In this document: one piece after another, positions 1 to 9,456 of the stretch
Layout of the letters: each line of letters starts with the position of its first letter
Position numbering within the stretch: position 1 is the stretch's first letter
Assembly: GCA_905480235.1 (NCBI GenBank)
Contig: CAJQPP010000046.1
Coordinates: 1 to 41,081 of the forward strand
DNA length: 41,081 bases
Direction of reading: 5' to 3'
Source of the DNA: an uncultured Pirellulaceae bacterium
GTDB taxonomy: Bacteria > Planctomycetota > Planctomycetia > Pirellulales > Pirellulaceae
The notes under the pieces: generated by a model
Told to the model about the DNA's origin: nothing
Database searches by the model: none
Seen by the model: only the letters and a program-made list of their open reading frames with translations
Translations under genes and position numbers: made by a program

Positions 1-371
1 GACGGTAAAGATACCGCCTGATTGGGAGTGCCTGAGCTGATTTGCGGCGTCGGTGAAAGCTGGCTGGTGTTATTACTGTTCCGGAAAAAAAGGCCGTCAT
101 TTCCCTGATTCTGCGGGGCCGTTGCAGGTTGGTTTTTTGAGACCATGCGTAAATTGACGTGCGTTACCCGATTTCGCAATTCCGCAGGAATCATGCTGGT
201 CAATTCCATACCACTTCTTAAATCGGTGAGCATCGACTCCGTGAGCTCCAGATGGTACGTGAAGGTCTCCTGTTGAGGGTTGTTCGACCCAAGGAAATCT
301 TGAGCATTTGAGGAATTTAGAGCACATGTAAGGGCAAGTGCCCCCACAGTCAAAGCGACGAAATTGCGCAT
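1..371 (-). CDS. secreted protein of unknown function, N-terminal part, cut by window edge
   Basis: An open frame runs from an ATG at 371 down to base 1 without a stop, so about 123 residues are visible and the C-terminus lies outside the window. The N-terminus looks like a Sec signal peptide: Arg at residue 2, a hydrophobic core at about residues 4-18, and a likely cleavage site after Ser-Asn-Ala at residues 21-23. A strong Shine-Dalgarno GGAGAAGG (376-383 on the plus strand) sits 4 bases before the ATG and supports this start. The mature part has no recognised motif. It is rich in Asn, Gln, Ser and Thr towards the visible end, which suggests an exported, possibly flexible protein. It is divergent from the glycosyltransferase at 654. 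A shorter frame in another phase over 97-327 is a shadow of it. Function unknown. Confidence 0.7.
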   Translation of the reverse strand, partial: MRNFVALTVGALALTCALNSSNAQDFLGSNNPQQETFTYHLELTESMLTDLRSGMELTSMIPAELRNRVTHVNLRMVSKNQPATAPQNQGNDGLFFRNSNNTSQLSPTPQISSGTPNQAVSLP

Positions 372-641
372 CGATCCTTCTCCAGAGTCAATCTAGTTAC
401 AGATTGTGTTAGTCCTTTAACGAGCCGGCTACATCCAAACCTGTTCCGATGTCCGACATAGGCTGAATCGTAAACGCTTTCTTGGTCGACAGTAAATAGA
501 GATATGCCAATCACGTGGGAATCCAGCTTTCTGCCATGCTTGACGAGATTGATTTCTGCCAATAAACCTGCTTAGATTCTCAAATTGTGAAACCAGGCGA
601 TTCGAACTCGGCACCATGAGTGCAAGCATTTAATTGATAGC

Positions 642-647
642 TATAAT
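642..647 (+). promoter_or_regulatory. possible -10 box close to the glycosyltransferase start
   Basis: A perfect TATAAT lies 6 bases before the ATG at 654. If it is a real -10 element, transcription would begin almost at the start codon and give a leaderless message. No Shine-Dalgarno is visible before this ATG, which fits. I see no good TTGACA-like -35 at the expected distance, so this is only a candidate. Confidence 0.3.
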
Positions 648-653
648 TAAAAG

Positions 654-1643
654 ATGCCTACCAACATTTCCATTGTGATTCCCCTTTTGAACGAAGCCCC
701 CAGTTTGCGGGAATTGCACGCCGATTTGCTTTCGGTGGCGGAGGCCAACGATTATTGCTTTGAGATGGTGTTTGTGGATGATGGTTCCACGGATCAATCC
801 TGGGCCATTATCGATGAACTGGCGGCAGTGGACACGCGTGTAAAAGGTATTCAGCTGCGGCGAAATTTTGGAAAAGCCGCAGCCCTCTCAGCTGGCACTG
901 GCATCGCGCAGCATGCCTACGTGGTGACGATTGACGCGGACTTACAAGATGACCCCCGCGAGATTCCCAACCTGCTGAAAACTATGGAATCTGGGTATGA
1001 CGTGGTCAGCGGTTGGAAAAGAGATCGTCAAGATCCATGGTCACGTCGCTGGGCATCGCGGATTTTCAATGGCCTGGTGAATACCCTGACCAAGGTGAAA
1101 TTGCATGATCACAACTGTGGGTTCAAACTTTATCGAAGAGAAGTTTTTGATGAAGTGGATTTGTATGGTGGCTTCCACCGATTTGTTCCGGTACTCGCGG
1201 CGGCTCGGGGATTTCGCATTGGCGAGGCCGTTGTCAACCATCGACCAAGAAAGCATGGTCGATCAAGGTATGGTCCATTTCGCATCGTGCAGGGACTCCT
1301 CGATCTGATGACGGTCTGTTTCTTGACCGGTTACAGTCAACGTCCGCAACAATTACTGGGCCTGATCGGGCTGGCAAGCTTCCTGGGAGGAATCTCGGGA
1401 ATGTTATTCATGGCAATTTACTGGGTGTTACGAATGAACTTTTATCCTGACTGGACACCGTTACATCAACGTCCTGTCGTGATATATTCAGTGGCTGCTT
1501 TATTGGTTGGTACTCAGTTGTTAACCATGGGCTTTTTGGCAGAATTGCTGGTCGCGAGGGACCAGAAACGCTCACGTCGATATGCGGTCCGTTCGGTGGT
1601 TGGCACTCCTAAAAAGTCATCGTCAACGGTCTCTGCAGATTGA
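654..1643 (+). CDS. family 2 glycosyltransferase, polyprenol-phosphate type (GtrB/DPM1-like)
   Basis: 329 residues. The N-terminal GT2 domain (about residues 4-215) has the nucleotide-sugar site VDDGSTD (41-47) and the metal-binding DADLQDD motif (94-100). The N-terminal stretch SIVIPLLNE is typical of GtrB/DPM1 enzymes. Two membrane helices follow at about 233-258 and 273-300, then a basic tail, the layout of bacterial enzymes that move a sugar from a nucleotide donor to undecaprenyl phosphate on the inner face of the membrane. The donor sugar cannot be read from sequence. The next gene encodes a large polytopic membrane protein and could be the transferase that uses the lipid-linked sugar; this is inferred from adjacency. 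The start rests on the ATG and the conserved N-terminus, without a visible ribosome site. Confidence 0.88.
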   Translation: MPTNISIVIPLLNEAPSLRELHADLLSVAEANDYCFEMVFVDDGSTDQSWAIIDELAAVDTRVKGIQLRRNFGKAAALSAGTGIAQHAYVVTIDADLQDDPREIPNLLKTMESGYDVVSGWKRDRQDPWSRRWASRIFNGLVNTLTKVKLHDHNCGFKLYRREVFDEVDLYGGFHRFVPVLAAARGFRIGEAVVNHRPRKHGRSRYGPFRIVQGLLDLMTVCFLTGYSQRPQQLLGLIGLASFLGGISGMLFMAIYWVLRMNFYPDWTPLHQRPVVIYSVAALLVGTQLLTMGFLAELLVARDQKRSRRYAVRSVVGTPKKSSSTVSAD

Positions 1644-1723
1644 GTTGATGAAAGTTTGACCTGATTGCAACGAGCGGAATGTCTGAGGCAGCGAATATTT
1701 CCATCTGGGAACTTTGACACGAA

Positions 1724-3379
1724 ATGGAAAACGAACTGGAATCACAGCAAGCGGAAACATCGCGGCATATCCAGTTGGATAGTAAAACGCGATGGGCTAT
1801 TTTCTGGTTGCTGATTATCTGCTCAACGGCAGTCGTGTCATCGCGTCTGTGGCAAGTTAGTAGCGTCTCTTACAGCGAAGAAGTACCGTTCTTTAGCGCG
1901 AACGATCGCAGCCGCTGGTGCACGATCCGTTCGTTGGGCGATCACGATACCTACGCTATTGATTTGGTATTGGCGGCGGAAGATGGGGAGTCTTGGGATA
2001 CGATCGACAAGGTCATGCATTGGGGCCGAGATTTTCGACCGCATTTTTATTCCAGCAAGCCAACTTTATTACCTACGCTGGTTACTTACCCCTACATTGC
2101 GCTCAAGTACTGTACGGGCTGGGATCTGGCGAACAATCCCTTTGATGTGGTGCGTTGGCTTTTATTGATCTGCCAGGTGCTGCCACTGATATTGTTCTTT
2201 TGGTCGATCGGCCGGATAAGCGAATTGGTTGCCGAATCGGAATGGTCACGCATGTTCGTGGTCGGCTGCGCCGGGTTTGCGACGTTTGTTACGACATTTG
2301 CGATCTCTCTCAATAATCACCTACCAGCGGTCGTGGCCGTGTCATTGTCCCTGTATGCGTTGGTGATGATTTGGAAGAAGCAGTCGGATCGTGCTGGTTG
2401 GTTTTTGCTGTGCGGGTTGATGGCTGCTTTGGCTGCGGCGTTCGAAATTCCGGCATTGGCCTTTTTATTGACGGCTTTCGTGTTGTGTATGTTACGTAGC
2501 GTATCGAAAACGTTATTGGCGTTTTTACCTCCAGTGCTTGCTGTCGCAGCAGCATTTTTTGTGACCAACTACATTGCCCACGGGACCTGGCAGCCGGCTT
2601 ATGCTCATCGTGGCGACGGTCCCATCCTCAATCTGATCGACGAAATAAATACTGCTGAGTTGGGGCAAGGAACCGTCAATTCTCGATTGCGCGAGTCATT
2701 GCAGGCGGTGCGTGAAGACCTCGATGAAGATGATTTCGATGAAGCGCAAGTCCTCCGTGGTGAGTGGCCTACCTCGAATCCGGCTGAGGTGAAATCCCGC
2801 TGGATCATGTATTTTGACGAAAAAACCGAGCCGCTCGTTTTGGTGGAACGCGGCGACGGTTTCGGTGTGGCGGTGCATCGTTGGAATAACTGGTATGAGT
2901 ATCCGGGTAGTTATTGGTTGGGTGGTAACGAGGGGAAATCTTTGGTGGACCGAGGCGAGAGTCGTTGGGATACCTATCTATTTAACCTCACACTTGGACA
3001 TCATGGCGTTTTCTCGCTGACACCTATTTGGTTTCTCTCAATTTTCGGCGTGCTGATTCTTTGTGTTTCACCCCGCTATCGCTTGAGGCTTTTAGGTTGG
3101 GCCATCTTGACCATTTCTATCGTGGTGATTGTCTTTTATGTCACGAGACCCGAAATCGACCGAAATTATGGCGGTTACTGCTGTGCACCAAGGTGGCTGT
3201 TCTGGCTCATACCGATGTGGCTGCTGGCCATGATTCCTGCTCTTGATGCGATGAGCGAAAGTCGTGGCATGCGATTTTTTGCGTTGCTTCTATTAGCGAT
3301 TAGCATTGGTGCCTCGTTTTACGCTTGGTCGAATCCCTGGGTGCATCCTTGGATTTATCAGCTGATTGGCGGCATTTAG
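1724..3379 (+). CDS. large integral membrane protein, possible lipid-linked-sugar glycosyltransferase
   Basis: 551 residues with about ten hydrophobic segments. The first is at about residues 25-45. It is followed by a long first outer loop that carries acidic and basic residues (NDRSRW, then Asp-His-Asp), the place where PMT/ArnT-like GT-C enzymes keep catalytic acidic residues. A large hydrophilic loop with many Asp/Glu lies at about 305-410, and the C-terminal third is hydrophobic again. The size and helix pattern fit a GT-C type glycosyltransferase, but I see no motif that proves it. It lies 80 bases after the GT2 gene on the same strand, which suggests joint work on lipid-linked sugars or protein glycosylation. 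It could also be a membrane protein of other function. The ATG start has no strong ribosome site. Confidence 0.6.
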   Translation: MENELESQQAETSRHIQLDSKTRWAIFWLLIICSTAVVSSRLWQVSSVSYSEEVPFFSANDRSRWCTIRSLGDHDTYAIDLVLAAEDGESWDTIDKVMHWGRDFRPHFYSSKPTLLPTLVTYPYIALKYCTGWDLANNPFDVVRWLLLICQVLPLILFFWSIGRISELVAESEWSRMFVVGCAGFATFVTTFAISLNNHLPAVVAVSLSLYALVMIWKKQSDRAGWFLLCGLMAALAAAFEIPALAFLLTAFVLCMLRSVSKTLLAFLPPVLAVAAAFFVTNYIAHGTWQPAYAHRGDGPILNLIDEINTAELGQGTVNSRLRESLQAVREDLDEDDFDEAQVLRGEWPTSNPAEVKSRWIMYFDEKTEPLVLVERGDGFGVAVHRWNNWYEYPGSYWLGGNEGKSLVDRGESRWDTYLFNLTLGHHGVFSLTPIWFLSIFGVLILCVSPRYRLRLLGWAILTISIVVIVFYVTRPEIDRNYGGYCCAPRWLFWLIPMWLLAMIPALDAMSESRGMRFFALLLLAISIGASFYAWSNPWVHPWIYQLIGGI

Positions 3380-3530
3380 CCGGTGGTTTTGTACTAGGCA
3401 TACGAAATCTTCCCTGCGCCCCGGCCCGTTTTCGCGAACGCCTGACCGATTCGGCTTGTCGCAATTTGTTGACAGCGTTAGATTTTTCTGTAGATCACTG
3501 ACGCGCAAATCTCTCAGTTAGGCCGCTGGT

Positions 3531-5084
3531 ATGGAAATTCGATTTTATAACTCGCTGACGAACCAACTTGAAGCCTTCCAGCCCATCGAGCAGGGGCAGG
3601 TCAAGATGTACAGTTGTGGCCCTACGGTTTACGACTTTGCGCATATCGGTAACTTCCGCACGTTTCTATTTGGGGATCTGCTGAGACGGTTTATGGAATT
3701 CGCTGGTTACGACGTCCAGCACGTTTCCAATATTACCGACGTGGGACATATGACGGATGATGCCGACGAAGGCGAAGACAAGATGGAGGTCGCCATGTCG
3801 AAATTGAAGGCAGGCAAAAAGTCTTATCAAGTACCTGACGGCGCCATCGAAAATCCCAATGATCCGTATCAGATCGCCGATTTTTATACCGCGGCCTTTA
3901 TCGAAGACTCGAAGCGCCTCGGATATAGGATTGCCTTTGAGAACCCTCAGCAGTGCTTGCCCAAGGCGACGGATAATATTGATGGCATGCTGGCCATGAT
4001 TCGCCAGTTAATCGATCGCGGGCATGCCTATGTGGCTAATGATGGCGTGGTGTACTTCAGTGTCGAAAGTTTTCCCGAATATGGAAAGCTGAGCGGAAAC
4101 ACTTTGGAGCAATTACAAAGTGGCGCTGGCGGTCGTGTTACCGATGAGAATCAATCTTCCAAACGGCATCCGGCTGACTTCATGCTTTGGAAACCAGATA
4201 CCCACCATATTATGAAATGGGAATCTGAGTTTGGCGAAGGTTATCCAGGATGGCACATTGAGTGTTCCGTGATGGCTTCCAAGATGCTGGGCAGCGAAGT
4301 CATTGATATCCACACGGGAGGAGAGGACCTGATATTCCCGCATCACGAATGTGAAATTGCGCAGTCACGCTGTGCCAGTGGGGAGTCAGCGTTTGCAAAT
4401 TATTGGATTCACGCCAGGTTTCTGTTCGTCGAAGGCAAAAAGATGTCTAAGAGCTCCGGAACGTTTTACACCGTGCGCGACGTGATGGAGGGAAATTTCA
4501 AAAAAGGTGCTGAGACGGATGAATTGTGGGGTAAAAAAGTTGACCCTGCCGTGATTCGTTTTGAACTCATTAAATCGCATTACCGTGATAATTTGAATTT
4601 CACCGCCAAAGGCATCGAGGACTCGGCAAATCAGGTGCGAAAATTGATCGAATTTAGAGCCAAGCTTGAACAACAAGCTGGCGATGAAGTGGTCGAGGTG
4701 GGCTTGGACCATCCTGTGCTGCAAAATTTTGGTAAAGCCTTGGCAAATGATCTGAATATTTCCGAAGCGATGGCGGTTGTAAATAAATTTCTTTCGGCAC
4801 CGATTGAGAACCCAGCGGAATCATTGGCAGTGTTTAAGCAAATAAACGCTGTGCTTTCCGTCGCGCCAATTAATGAAGGTATGGATCCCGCCCTGTTACC
4901 CGAAAGTGCCGGCGAGGACGCCGATCTGGAAGCGGTTTTGGAAAATCTCTGCAAGGAGATGGATGCCGCACGCGCCGCCAAGGATTGGGGAACTGCTGAC
5001 GGGATTCGAGATAAGATTCGCGAAATGGGTTTTGAAATACGGCAAACGCCCGAGGGAACGGTTATTCAGAAAGAGTTGGCTTAA
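3531..5084 (+). CDS. cysS: cysteinyl-tRNA synthetase
   Basis: 517 residues. This class I synthetase charges tRNA-Cys in the cytoplasm. The class I HIGH-type motif appears as HIGN (residues 38-41) in [13 protein letters not shown], a common variant in this family, with the zinc-ligand Cys at residue 29. The KMSKS loop is intact at 304-308 ([10 protein letters not shown]). The other expected zinc ligands are seen in WHIECS and in the HHECE stretch. The C-terminal helical domain is complete, ending in a typical short basic and acidic tail. Length is slightly above the usual 460-480 residues because of an insertion after the HIGN region ([13 protein letters not shown], about residues 80-105). A 17-base direct repeat follows immediately after the stop. 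Confidence 0.97.
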   Translation: MEIRFYNSLTNQLEAFQPIEQGQVKMYSCGPTVYDFAHIGNFRTFLFGDLLRRFMEFAGYDVQHVSNITDVGHMTDDADEGEDKMEVAMSKLKAGKKSYQVPDGAIENPNDPYQIADFYTAAFIEDSKRLGYRIAFENPQQCLPKATDNIDGMLAMIRQLIDRGHAYVANDGVVYFSVESFPEYGKLSGNTLEQLQSGAGGRVTDENQSSKRHPADFMLWKPDTHHIMKWESEFGEGYPGWHIECSVMASKMLGSEVIDIHTGGEDLIFPHHECEIAQSRCASGESAFANYWIHARFLFVEGKKMSKSSGTFYTVRDVMEGNFKKGAETDELWGKKVDPAVIRFELIKSHYRDNLNFTAKGIEDSANQVRKLIEFRAKLEQQAGDEVVEVGLDHPVLQNFGKALANDLNISEAMAVVNKFLSAPIENPAESLAVFKQINAVLSVAPINEGMDPALLPESAGEDADLEAVLENLCKEMDAARAAKDWGTADGIRDKIREMGFEIRQTPEGTVIQKELA

Positions 5085-5092
5085 CGGAACTC

Positions 5093-5136
5093 AAATCGGT
5101 CCCGAACTCAAATCGGTCCCGAACTCAAACCTATCG
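5093..5136. repeat. short 17-bp tandem repeat, about 2.5 copies
   Basis: The unit GAACTCAAATCGGTCCC occurs twice in direct succession and a third time in part, starting a few bases after the cysS stop. It is not a hairpin and has no T-tract, so it does not look like a terminator. It is most likely a slippage repeat. Confidence 0.7.
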
Positions 5137-5572
5137 AACCGTGAGTCTGTGGTGCGCTCGCCGGAATTTCTGATCACGCACGAACCGGGGTTCCGCGATT
5201 TCATGGCCGCCTAGGCGCCTTCCGTTTCGTCAAGCATGCTTTTTTTAAGCTTGGCCGAGGGAGAGCCAGAACCAAGGCCCGGTGTCGCGGCACGACGGCA
5301 AAGCCAACCGACAAAAATCCGCTCTACTGTGGTGCTCAATAACCACTCTGGTAGCCCGCCTAGACTCATTGCAACACTCGGCGATTTTGTGGACTGTGCA
5401 GATTCTAACGCCCTTTAGCAGGGGTTTCTGTTCCAAGCATGGGTGAAATCGAGGTTTGGCCTTCGTTTTTTTATCCACCGCTCCCCCAGTTATTCCTGAC
5501 CTACAGTTCTATGGAGTTTTATCTTTTTACATCACATCCCTCTGTCTACCGAACCATATTTTGAGTGGCGAA
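5137..5572. other. intergenic stretch between cysS and the GGDEF-EAL gene
   Basis: I find no convincing gene here. The short open frames on both strands have no family resemblance and no ribosome site. A weak inverted repeat (CAAGC and GCTTG arms around a T-run) lies near 5232-5254 and could end cysS transcription, but the stem is only 5 bp with a long loop. Confidence 0.4.
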
Positions 5573-7603
5573 ATGCAACATCATGATCCAGCAAACCCTG
5601 AAACTCCCCAAGTTCAGGTGAGAAGCTGTATAGAGACGCCAGACTATTCGGTGGAGGATTTACCGAACGCGCTACTGGATATCGCCTCGTTTTCCCACAT
5701 GGAAACTGATAGCGATGGCTTCTATCGGGCATTACATCGAGTCATCGACAAACTCACACAAGTCGACAGTCTACTAATCGGTCTGGTTGACCCAGAAACA
5801 AGTCAGCTCACCATTCCCTGTCACCTGAACCAAGCGGCTCAGGATCACGATTACCTTGATCCTGACACTTTGGAACGCCGTGCGATATTGAACCTGGTCG
5901 TCCAGTCCCGAGAGCTCGTTCATATCAATCGTGATGACATTTATCGAATCAAAATCAGTCGCGGATTGGATCCCGAAATTAGTCAAATCCCTGAGGACGC
6001 GATCGGCTTACCTTTGCTCGAGGGCAATCGTATCGTGGGTGTCATGTTATTGGAAAGTTTTGCCAAAGACTTCCGCTACAGCGATACAGAAAAAGAAATG
6101 ATGTGGCAGATCAGTGCCCAGGTAGCCAAGTCGCTGCATCAAAAGGACATCATTGGAACTCTGATGCATTCCAAGGCAAACCTCAAAAATGACAATCGAT
6201 ACTTGCAGGGATTGCTTGACGAACGTGAGGAAATTCATCAACGTCTGTTGCACAACGCCACCCATGACGCTCTAACCGGTTTGCCTAACCGGGCACTTTT
6301 TTTGAAGCGTCTTCGCCAAGTCATCCATCGGTCGCGGATGAACGATCAGGTAGGCTTCGCGGTCTTGTTTGTCGATTTGGATCGCTTTAAGGTCGTCAAC
6401 GATAGTCTGGGCCATCCCGTGGGAGACGGTCTATTGGTCGAGGTCGGTTGTCGCTTGAGGCATTGCGTTCACTCAAGTGCGCTGGTTGCTCGGTTGGGGG
6501 GGGACGAATTTTGCGTTTTACTGACCGTGGATACGTCTCCCGAAGTCGTAAAAATGGTGGCAAAACGAATTTTGGAGAACCTGAAACAGCCAATGTATTT
6601 GGATGGTCAGCGTGTCGTGACCAGTTCCAGTATTGGAATCGCATTTGGTCATGAGCGGTACGAAACCGCGATCGATGTACTGCGTGATGCCGATACAGCG
6701 CTATACCAAGCCAAATCCCTTGGTCGATCTAATTTCAGTATCTTTGATCAGTCCATGCGAGATGACGCGGTTTTGCGAATGGAAACGGAGCAGGCGTTAC
6801 GGCAGGCTGTTGAAGAAGACCAAATCACCGTTCATTACCAACCCATTGTCGATTTGCAAACGGGGCAATTGGTTTCTTTCGAGGCACTGGCACGGTGGTT
6901 CCATCCCACCCTCGGCCATGTACCGGCGTCGACATTCATTCCCATTGCGGAAGAAATTCACTTGATTTCGCAACTGACGGGCAACGTTTTTGAAAAAGCG
7001 ATCAGTCAGGTTAGTCGTTGGCGGTGTGAATTTCCCGGCTTGAATGAACTCGGTCTGAATGTAAATATCTCACCCATGCAGGTTGAGAGTGAGGGATTCG
7101 TTGAATCCATTCAGGATTTTTTGACGGGCGTTGGCTTACCGGCGCGAAGTCTGAAATTAGAGGTTACGGAGTCGATGCTGCTCAATAACCCTAAATCTGC
7201 GACTAAGGTTTTAACTGAATTGCATGAGATGAATGTGCGATTGGCGTTGGATGATTTTGGGACAGGCTATTCCTCCCTTTCCTGCCTGAACTCACTGCCT
7301 CTCGATGAACTCAAAATTGACCTTTCGTTCGTGCAGAACATCGTGGATGACGATCGATCAGATGCCATTGTGCAAATGATCGTGGCATTGGCACAAGTTA
7401 TGGATTTGCAAGTGGTAGCCGAGGGAGTCGAAACGGTTGAGCAGTTGCAGATCCTGCGAGATCTCGGTGTGCACCGCGGGCAAGGATATTTATTTGGAAC
7501 GCCTGCGTCGGGGGATTCCATTTACAAACAATTATTCGAAGCCAACCCACGCCGAAATTCAGTTACCGATACGATTCCATTTGTTCCTGCAAGATTCAAT
7601 TAA
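5573..7603 (+). CDS. GAF-GGDEF-EAL cyclic-di-GMP signalling protein
   Basis: 676 residues from the ATG at 5573. The open frame extends 39 codons further upstream to 5456, but that part looks non-coding. Residues about 25-190 resemble a GAF sensor domain. A short linking helix leads to a diguanylate cyclase domain with an intact GGDEF at 309-313, followed by an EAL phosphodiesterase domain with EAL at 437-439 and DDFGTGYSS starting at 560. Both active sites look complete, so the protein may make and degrade cyclic di-GMP. The RxxD inhibitory site expected five residues before GGDEF is absent. No membrane helix is seen, so it is probably cytosolic and controlled by a ligand of the GAF domain. 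Its 3' end overlaps the convergent RidA-like gene by 8 bases. Confidence 0.93.
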   Translation: MQHHDPANPETPQVQVRSCIETPDYSVEDLPNALLDIASFSHMETDSDGFYRALHRVIDKLTQVDSLLIGLVDPETSQLTIPCHLNQAAQDHDYLDPDTLERRAILNLVVQSRELVHINRDDIYRIKISRGLDPEISQIPEDAIGLPLLEGNRIVGVMLLESFAKDFRYSDTEKEMMWQISAQVAKSLHQKDIIGTLMHSKANLKNDNRYLQGLLDEREEIHQRLLHNATHDALTGLPNRALFLKRLRQVIHRSRMNDQVGFAVLFVDLDRFKVVNDSLGHPVGDGLLVEVGCRLRHCVHSSALVARLGGDEFCVLLTVDTSPEVVKMVAKRILENLKQPMYLDGQRVVTSSSIGIAFGHERYETAIDVLRDADTALYQAKSLGRSNFSIFDQSMRDDAVLRMETEQALRQAVEEDQITVHYQPIVDLQTGQLVSFEALARWFHPTLGHVPASTFIPIAEEIHLISQLTGNVFEKAISQVSRWRCEFPGLNELGLNVNISPMQVESEGFVESIQDFLTGVGLPARSLKLEVTESMLLNNPKSATKVLTELHEMNVRLALDDFGTGYSSLSCLNSLPLDELKIDLSFVQNIVDDDRSDAIVQMIVALAQVMDLQVVAEGVETVEQLQILRDLGVHRGQGYLFGTPASGDSIYKQLFEANPRRNSVTDTIPFVPARFN

Positions 7604-8009
7604 TCGTTGCGATGCACTTCAACTCGATGGCAATCGGTGTCGGCAAGGCGCCGACTTCCACCGTCGTGCGGCAGGGTTGCACCTCTCGAAAAAACTCGGC
7701 ATAGACTTGATTGTATTTTGAGAAATCATCCGCCATGTTGGTTAGGAAGACTGTAACGTCGACTAACTGATCCCAGCTTGATCCGGAGGCTTCGAGGATT
7801 ACTTTGACATTGTCAAAGACGCTTCGACATTGAGCTTCAATATCATATTTCTGCACGATTCCCTGCTGATCGACTTCGTTTCCGGGGATTTCATTCGTCC
7901 CGGGTCTGCGGGGCCCCACACCAGAAAGAAACAACAGGTCCCCGACGCGACGCGCATGGGGATATAGGCCGACGGGATTGGGGGCTTTGTCAGTCTCGAA
8001 TTTTTCCAT
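7596..8009 (-). CDS. RidA/YjgF-family protein, probable 2-aminomuconate deaminase
   Basis: 137 residues, the usual size of this trimeric family. The conserved C-terminal region is present, with the key Arg at residue 114 in CRTTVEV and Glu at 118. RidA proteins hydrolyse enamines and imines, and a subgroup acts as 2-aminomuconate deaminase in tryptophan and aminophenol breakdown. The gene begins 1 base after the stop of the upstream aldehyde dehydrogenase, which by its sequence oxidises 2-aminomuconate semialdehyde, so deamination of 2-aminomuconate is the natural next step. That specific role is inferred from the neighbours; the fold assignment is firm. Confidence 0.85.
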   Translation of the reverse strand: MEKFETDKAPNPVGLYPHARRVGDLLFLSGVGPRRPGTNEIPGNEVDQQGIVQKYDIEAQCRSVFDNVKVILEASGSSWDQLVDVTVFLTNMADDFSKYNQVYAEFFREVQPCRTTVEVGALPTPIAIELKCIATIN

Positions 8010-8010
8010 C

Positions 8011-9456
8011 TTAATATTTCACAAAAACGTTTTTTGGTTCGGTAAAGAAACGTAGCGACTCCTGCCCACCCTCCCGGCCGGTCCCGCTGGACTTCATGCC
8101 TCCGAAGGGTGTGCGAAGATCTCGGACCATCCAAGTGTTGATCCAAACGACACCGGTATTAATACGCGCTGCCATGCGATGGCCGCGACTGATATCGCTG
8201 GTCCATATCGACGATGAGAGTCCGTAGCGGGTGCCGTTTGCCAACGCAACTGCCTCGTCTTCGTCCTTAAACGACTGGATGGTCACAACCGGTCCAAAGA
8301 TCTCTTGTTGGTTGGTTTGGCTCTCATTGGCAAGGCCTGTGAAAACCGTTGGCTGAATGAAGAAGCCGTCCGCACAACGGCCCGTCAGGCTGATTGCCGC
8401 GCCACCGCATTGCAATTCTCCGCCCTCCTGCTTACCCGTTTCGATGCATTGCAGGACTTTTTCTTGGTGGGGCTGGGAAACCACCGCTCCCAAATCGCTT
8501 TCGGGTTCGTGGGGGTCGCCAACTTTCATGGCTTTGGCGCGGGTTACGAAATCACTCAGGAATCGATCGTACAGGTCTTTTTGGACGAGAATCCGCGAGC
8601 CGCAGAGGCAGATTTGCCCCTGGTTAGCAAAAGCCGACTGCAAGCTCGTCGCCAAGGCCCGCTCGTAATCACAATCGGCGAAAACCACATTGGGGTTTTT
8701 GCCACCAAGTTCCAATGAGTACTTCTTAAACTGCGGGGCAATGGTACGGGCGATGTGCTCGCCGGTTTGAGTGCCACCGGTAAAGGAGATTGCCTTGATG
8801 CCCGGGTGTGTCAGCATGGCGTTACCCGTTGTCGCACCCCCGCCATGAACAATATTTAAAACGCCCGGCGGCATGCCTGCTTCGATGCAGAGCTGGGAAA
8901 ATAAATAAGCCGTCATCGGAGTGACTTCAGAAGGCTTGGCAACCACACAATTACCGATGGCCAAAGCGGGCGAGATTTTCCAAGACAGCAAATAAAGAGG
9001 AAGGTTCCAGGGCGAGATGATGCCGACCACACCCAGCGGCTGTCGCAGAGTGTAATTGATACCGTCGGGCATCGCATGGGATTCGCTGGCGAAACCCTCG
9101 GACAGGCCAGCGTAAAAACGAATATTGGCCGATACACGCGGGATGTCGACCGCCCGCGCTAAACGCAGTGGCTTTCCGTTATCGTCGGTTTCCGCGTTCA
9201 CCAGGCGTTCCCGATTTTGGTCAACCAAGTCAGCCAGTTTGCGCAAGATTTCTGAGCGTTGAGCCGCGGGCATACCTGCCCATTTGGGAAAGGCTTTTTC
9301 AGCACTTTCGACAGCGGCATCAATGTCGTCAAGTTGCGAATTGGGAACTTGCGAATAGACCTGCCCAATCGCTGGATTGACGTTTTCCAGATAGTCTCCG
9401 CTGCCAGGTTCTAGCAGTTGGCCATCAATATAGTTTTTGATATTTATTAAAGACAC
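8011..9456 (-). CDS. aldehyde dehydrogenase, probable 2-aminomuconate 6-semialdehyde dehydrogenase
   Basis: 481 residues from a GTG at 9456. The frame stays open much further upstream, but that part overlaps the SDR gene. A GGAGGA ribosome site (9465-9470 on the plus strand) lies 8 bases before the GTG and settles the start. The NAD-dependent ALDH fold is clear: Asn in PWN at 151, the catalytic base Glu249 in LELGGK, FTGGTQTG at about 225-232, and nucleophile Cys283 in NQGQICLCGSR. That last motif is typical of the ALDH8 / aminomuconate and hydroxymuconate semialdehyde dehydrogenase group. It would oxidise 2-aminomuconate semialdehyde to 2-aminomuconate, passing it to the adjacent RidA-type deaminase. 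It overlaps the SDR stop by 10 bases, so the three genes are probably translated from one message. Confidence 0.88.
   Translation of the reverse strand: MSLINIKNYIDGQLLEPGSGDYLENVNPAIGQVYSQVPNSQLDDIDAAVESAEKAFPKWAGMPAAQRSEILRKLADLVDQNRERLVNAETDDNGKPLRLARAVDIPRVSANIRFYAGLSEGFASESHAMPDGINYTLRQPLGVVGIISPWNLPLYLLSWKISPALAIGNCVVAKPSEVTPMTAYLFSQLCIEAGMPPGVLNIVHGGGATTGNAMLTHPGIKAISFTGGTQTGEHIARTIAPQFKKYSLELGGKNPNVVFADCDYERALATSLQSAFANQGQICLCGSRILVQKDLYDRFLSDFVTRAKAMKVGDPHEPESDLGAVVSQPHQEKVLQCIETGKQEGGELQCGGAAISLTGRCADGFFIQPTVFTGLANESQTNQQEIFGPVVTIQSFKDEDEAVALANGTRYGLSSSIWTSDISRGHRMAARINTGVVWINTWMVRDLRTPFGGMKSSGTGREGGQESLRFFTEPKNVFVKY

Noticed and set aside
4386..4981. Two minus-strand frames within cysS
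   Set aside because: They lie opposite a confidently assigned synthetase and have no independent support.
8305..8718. A 137-residue plus-strand frame within the aldehyde dehydrogenase
   Set aside because: It is the complement of a conserved ALDH region and is not supported by a ribosome site.
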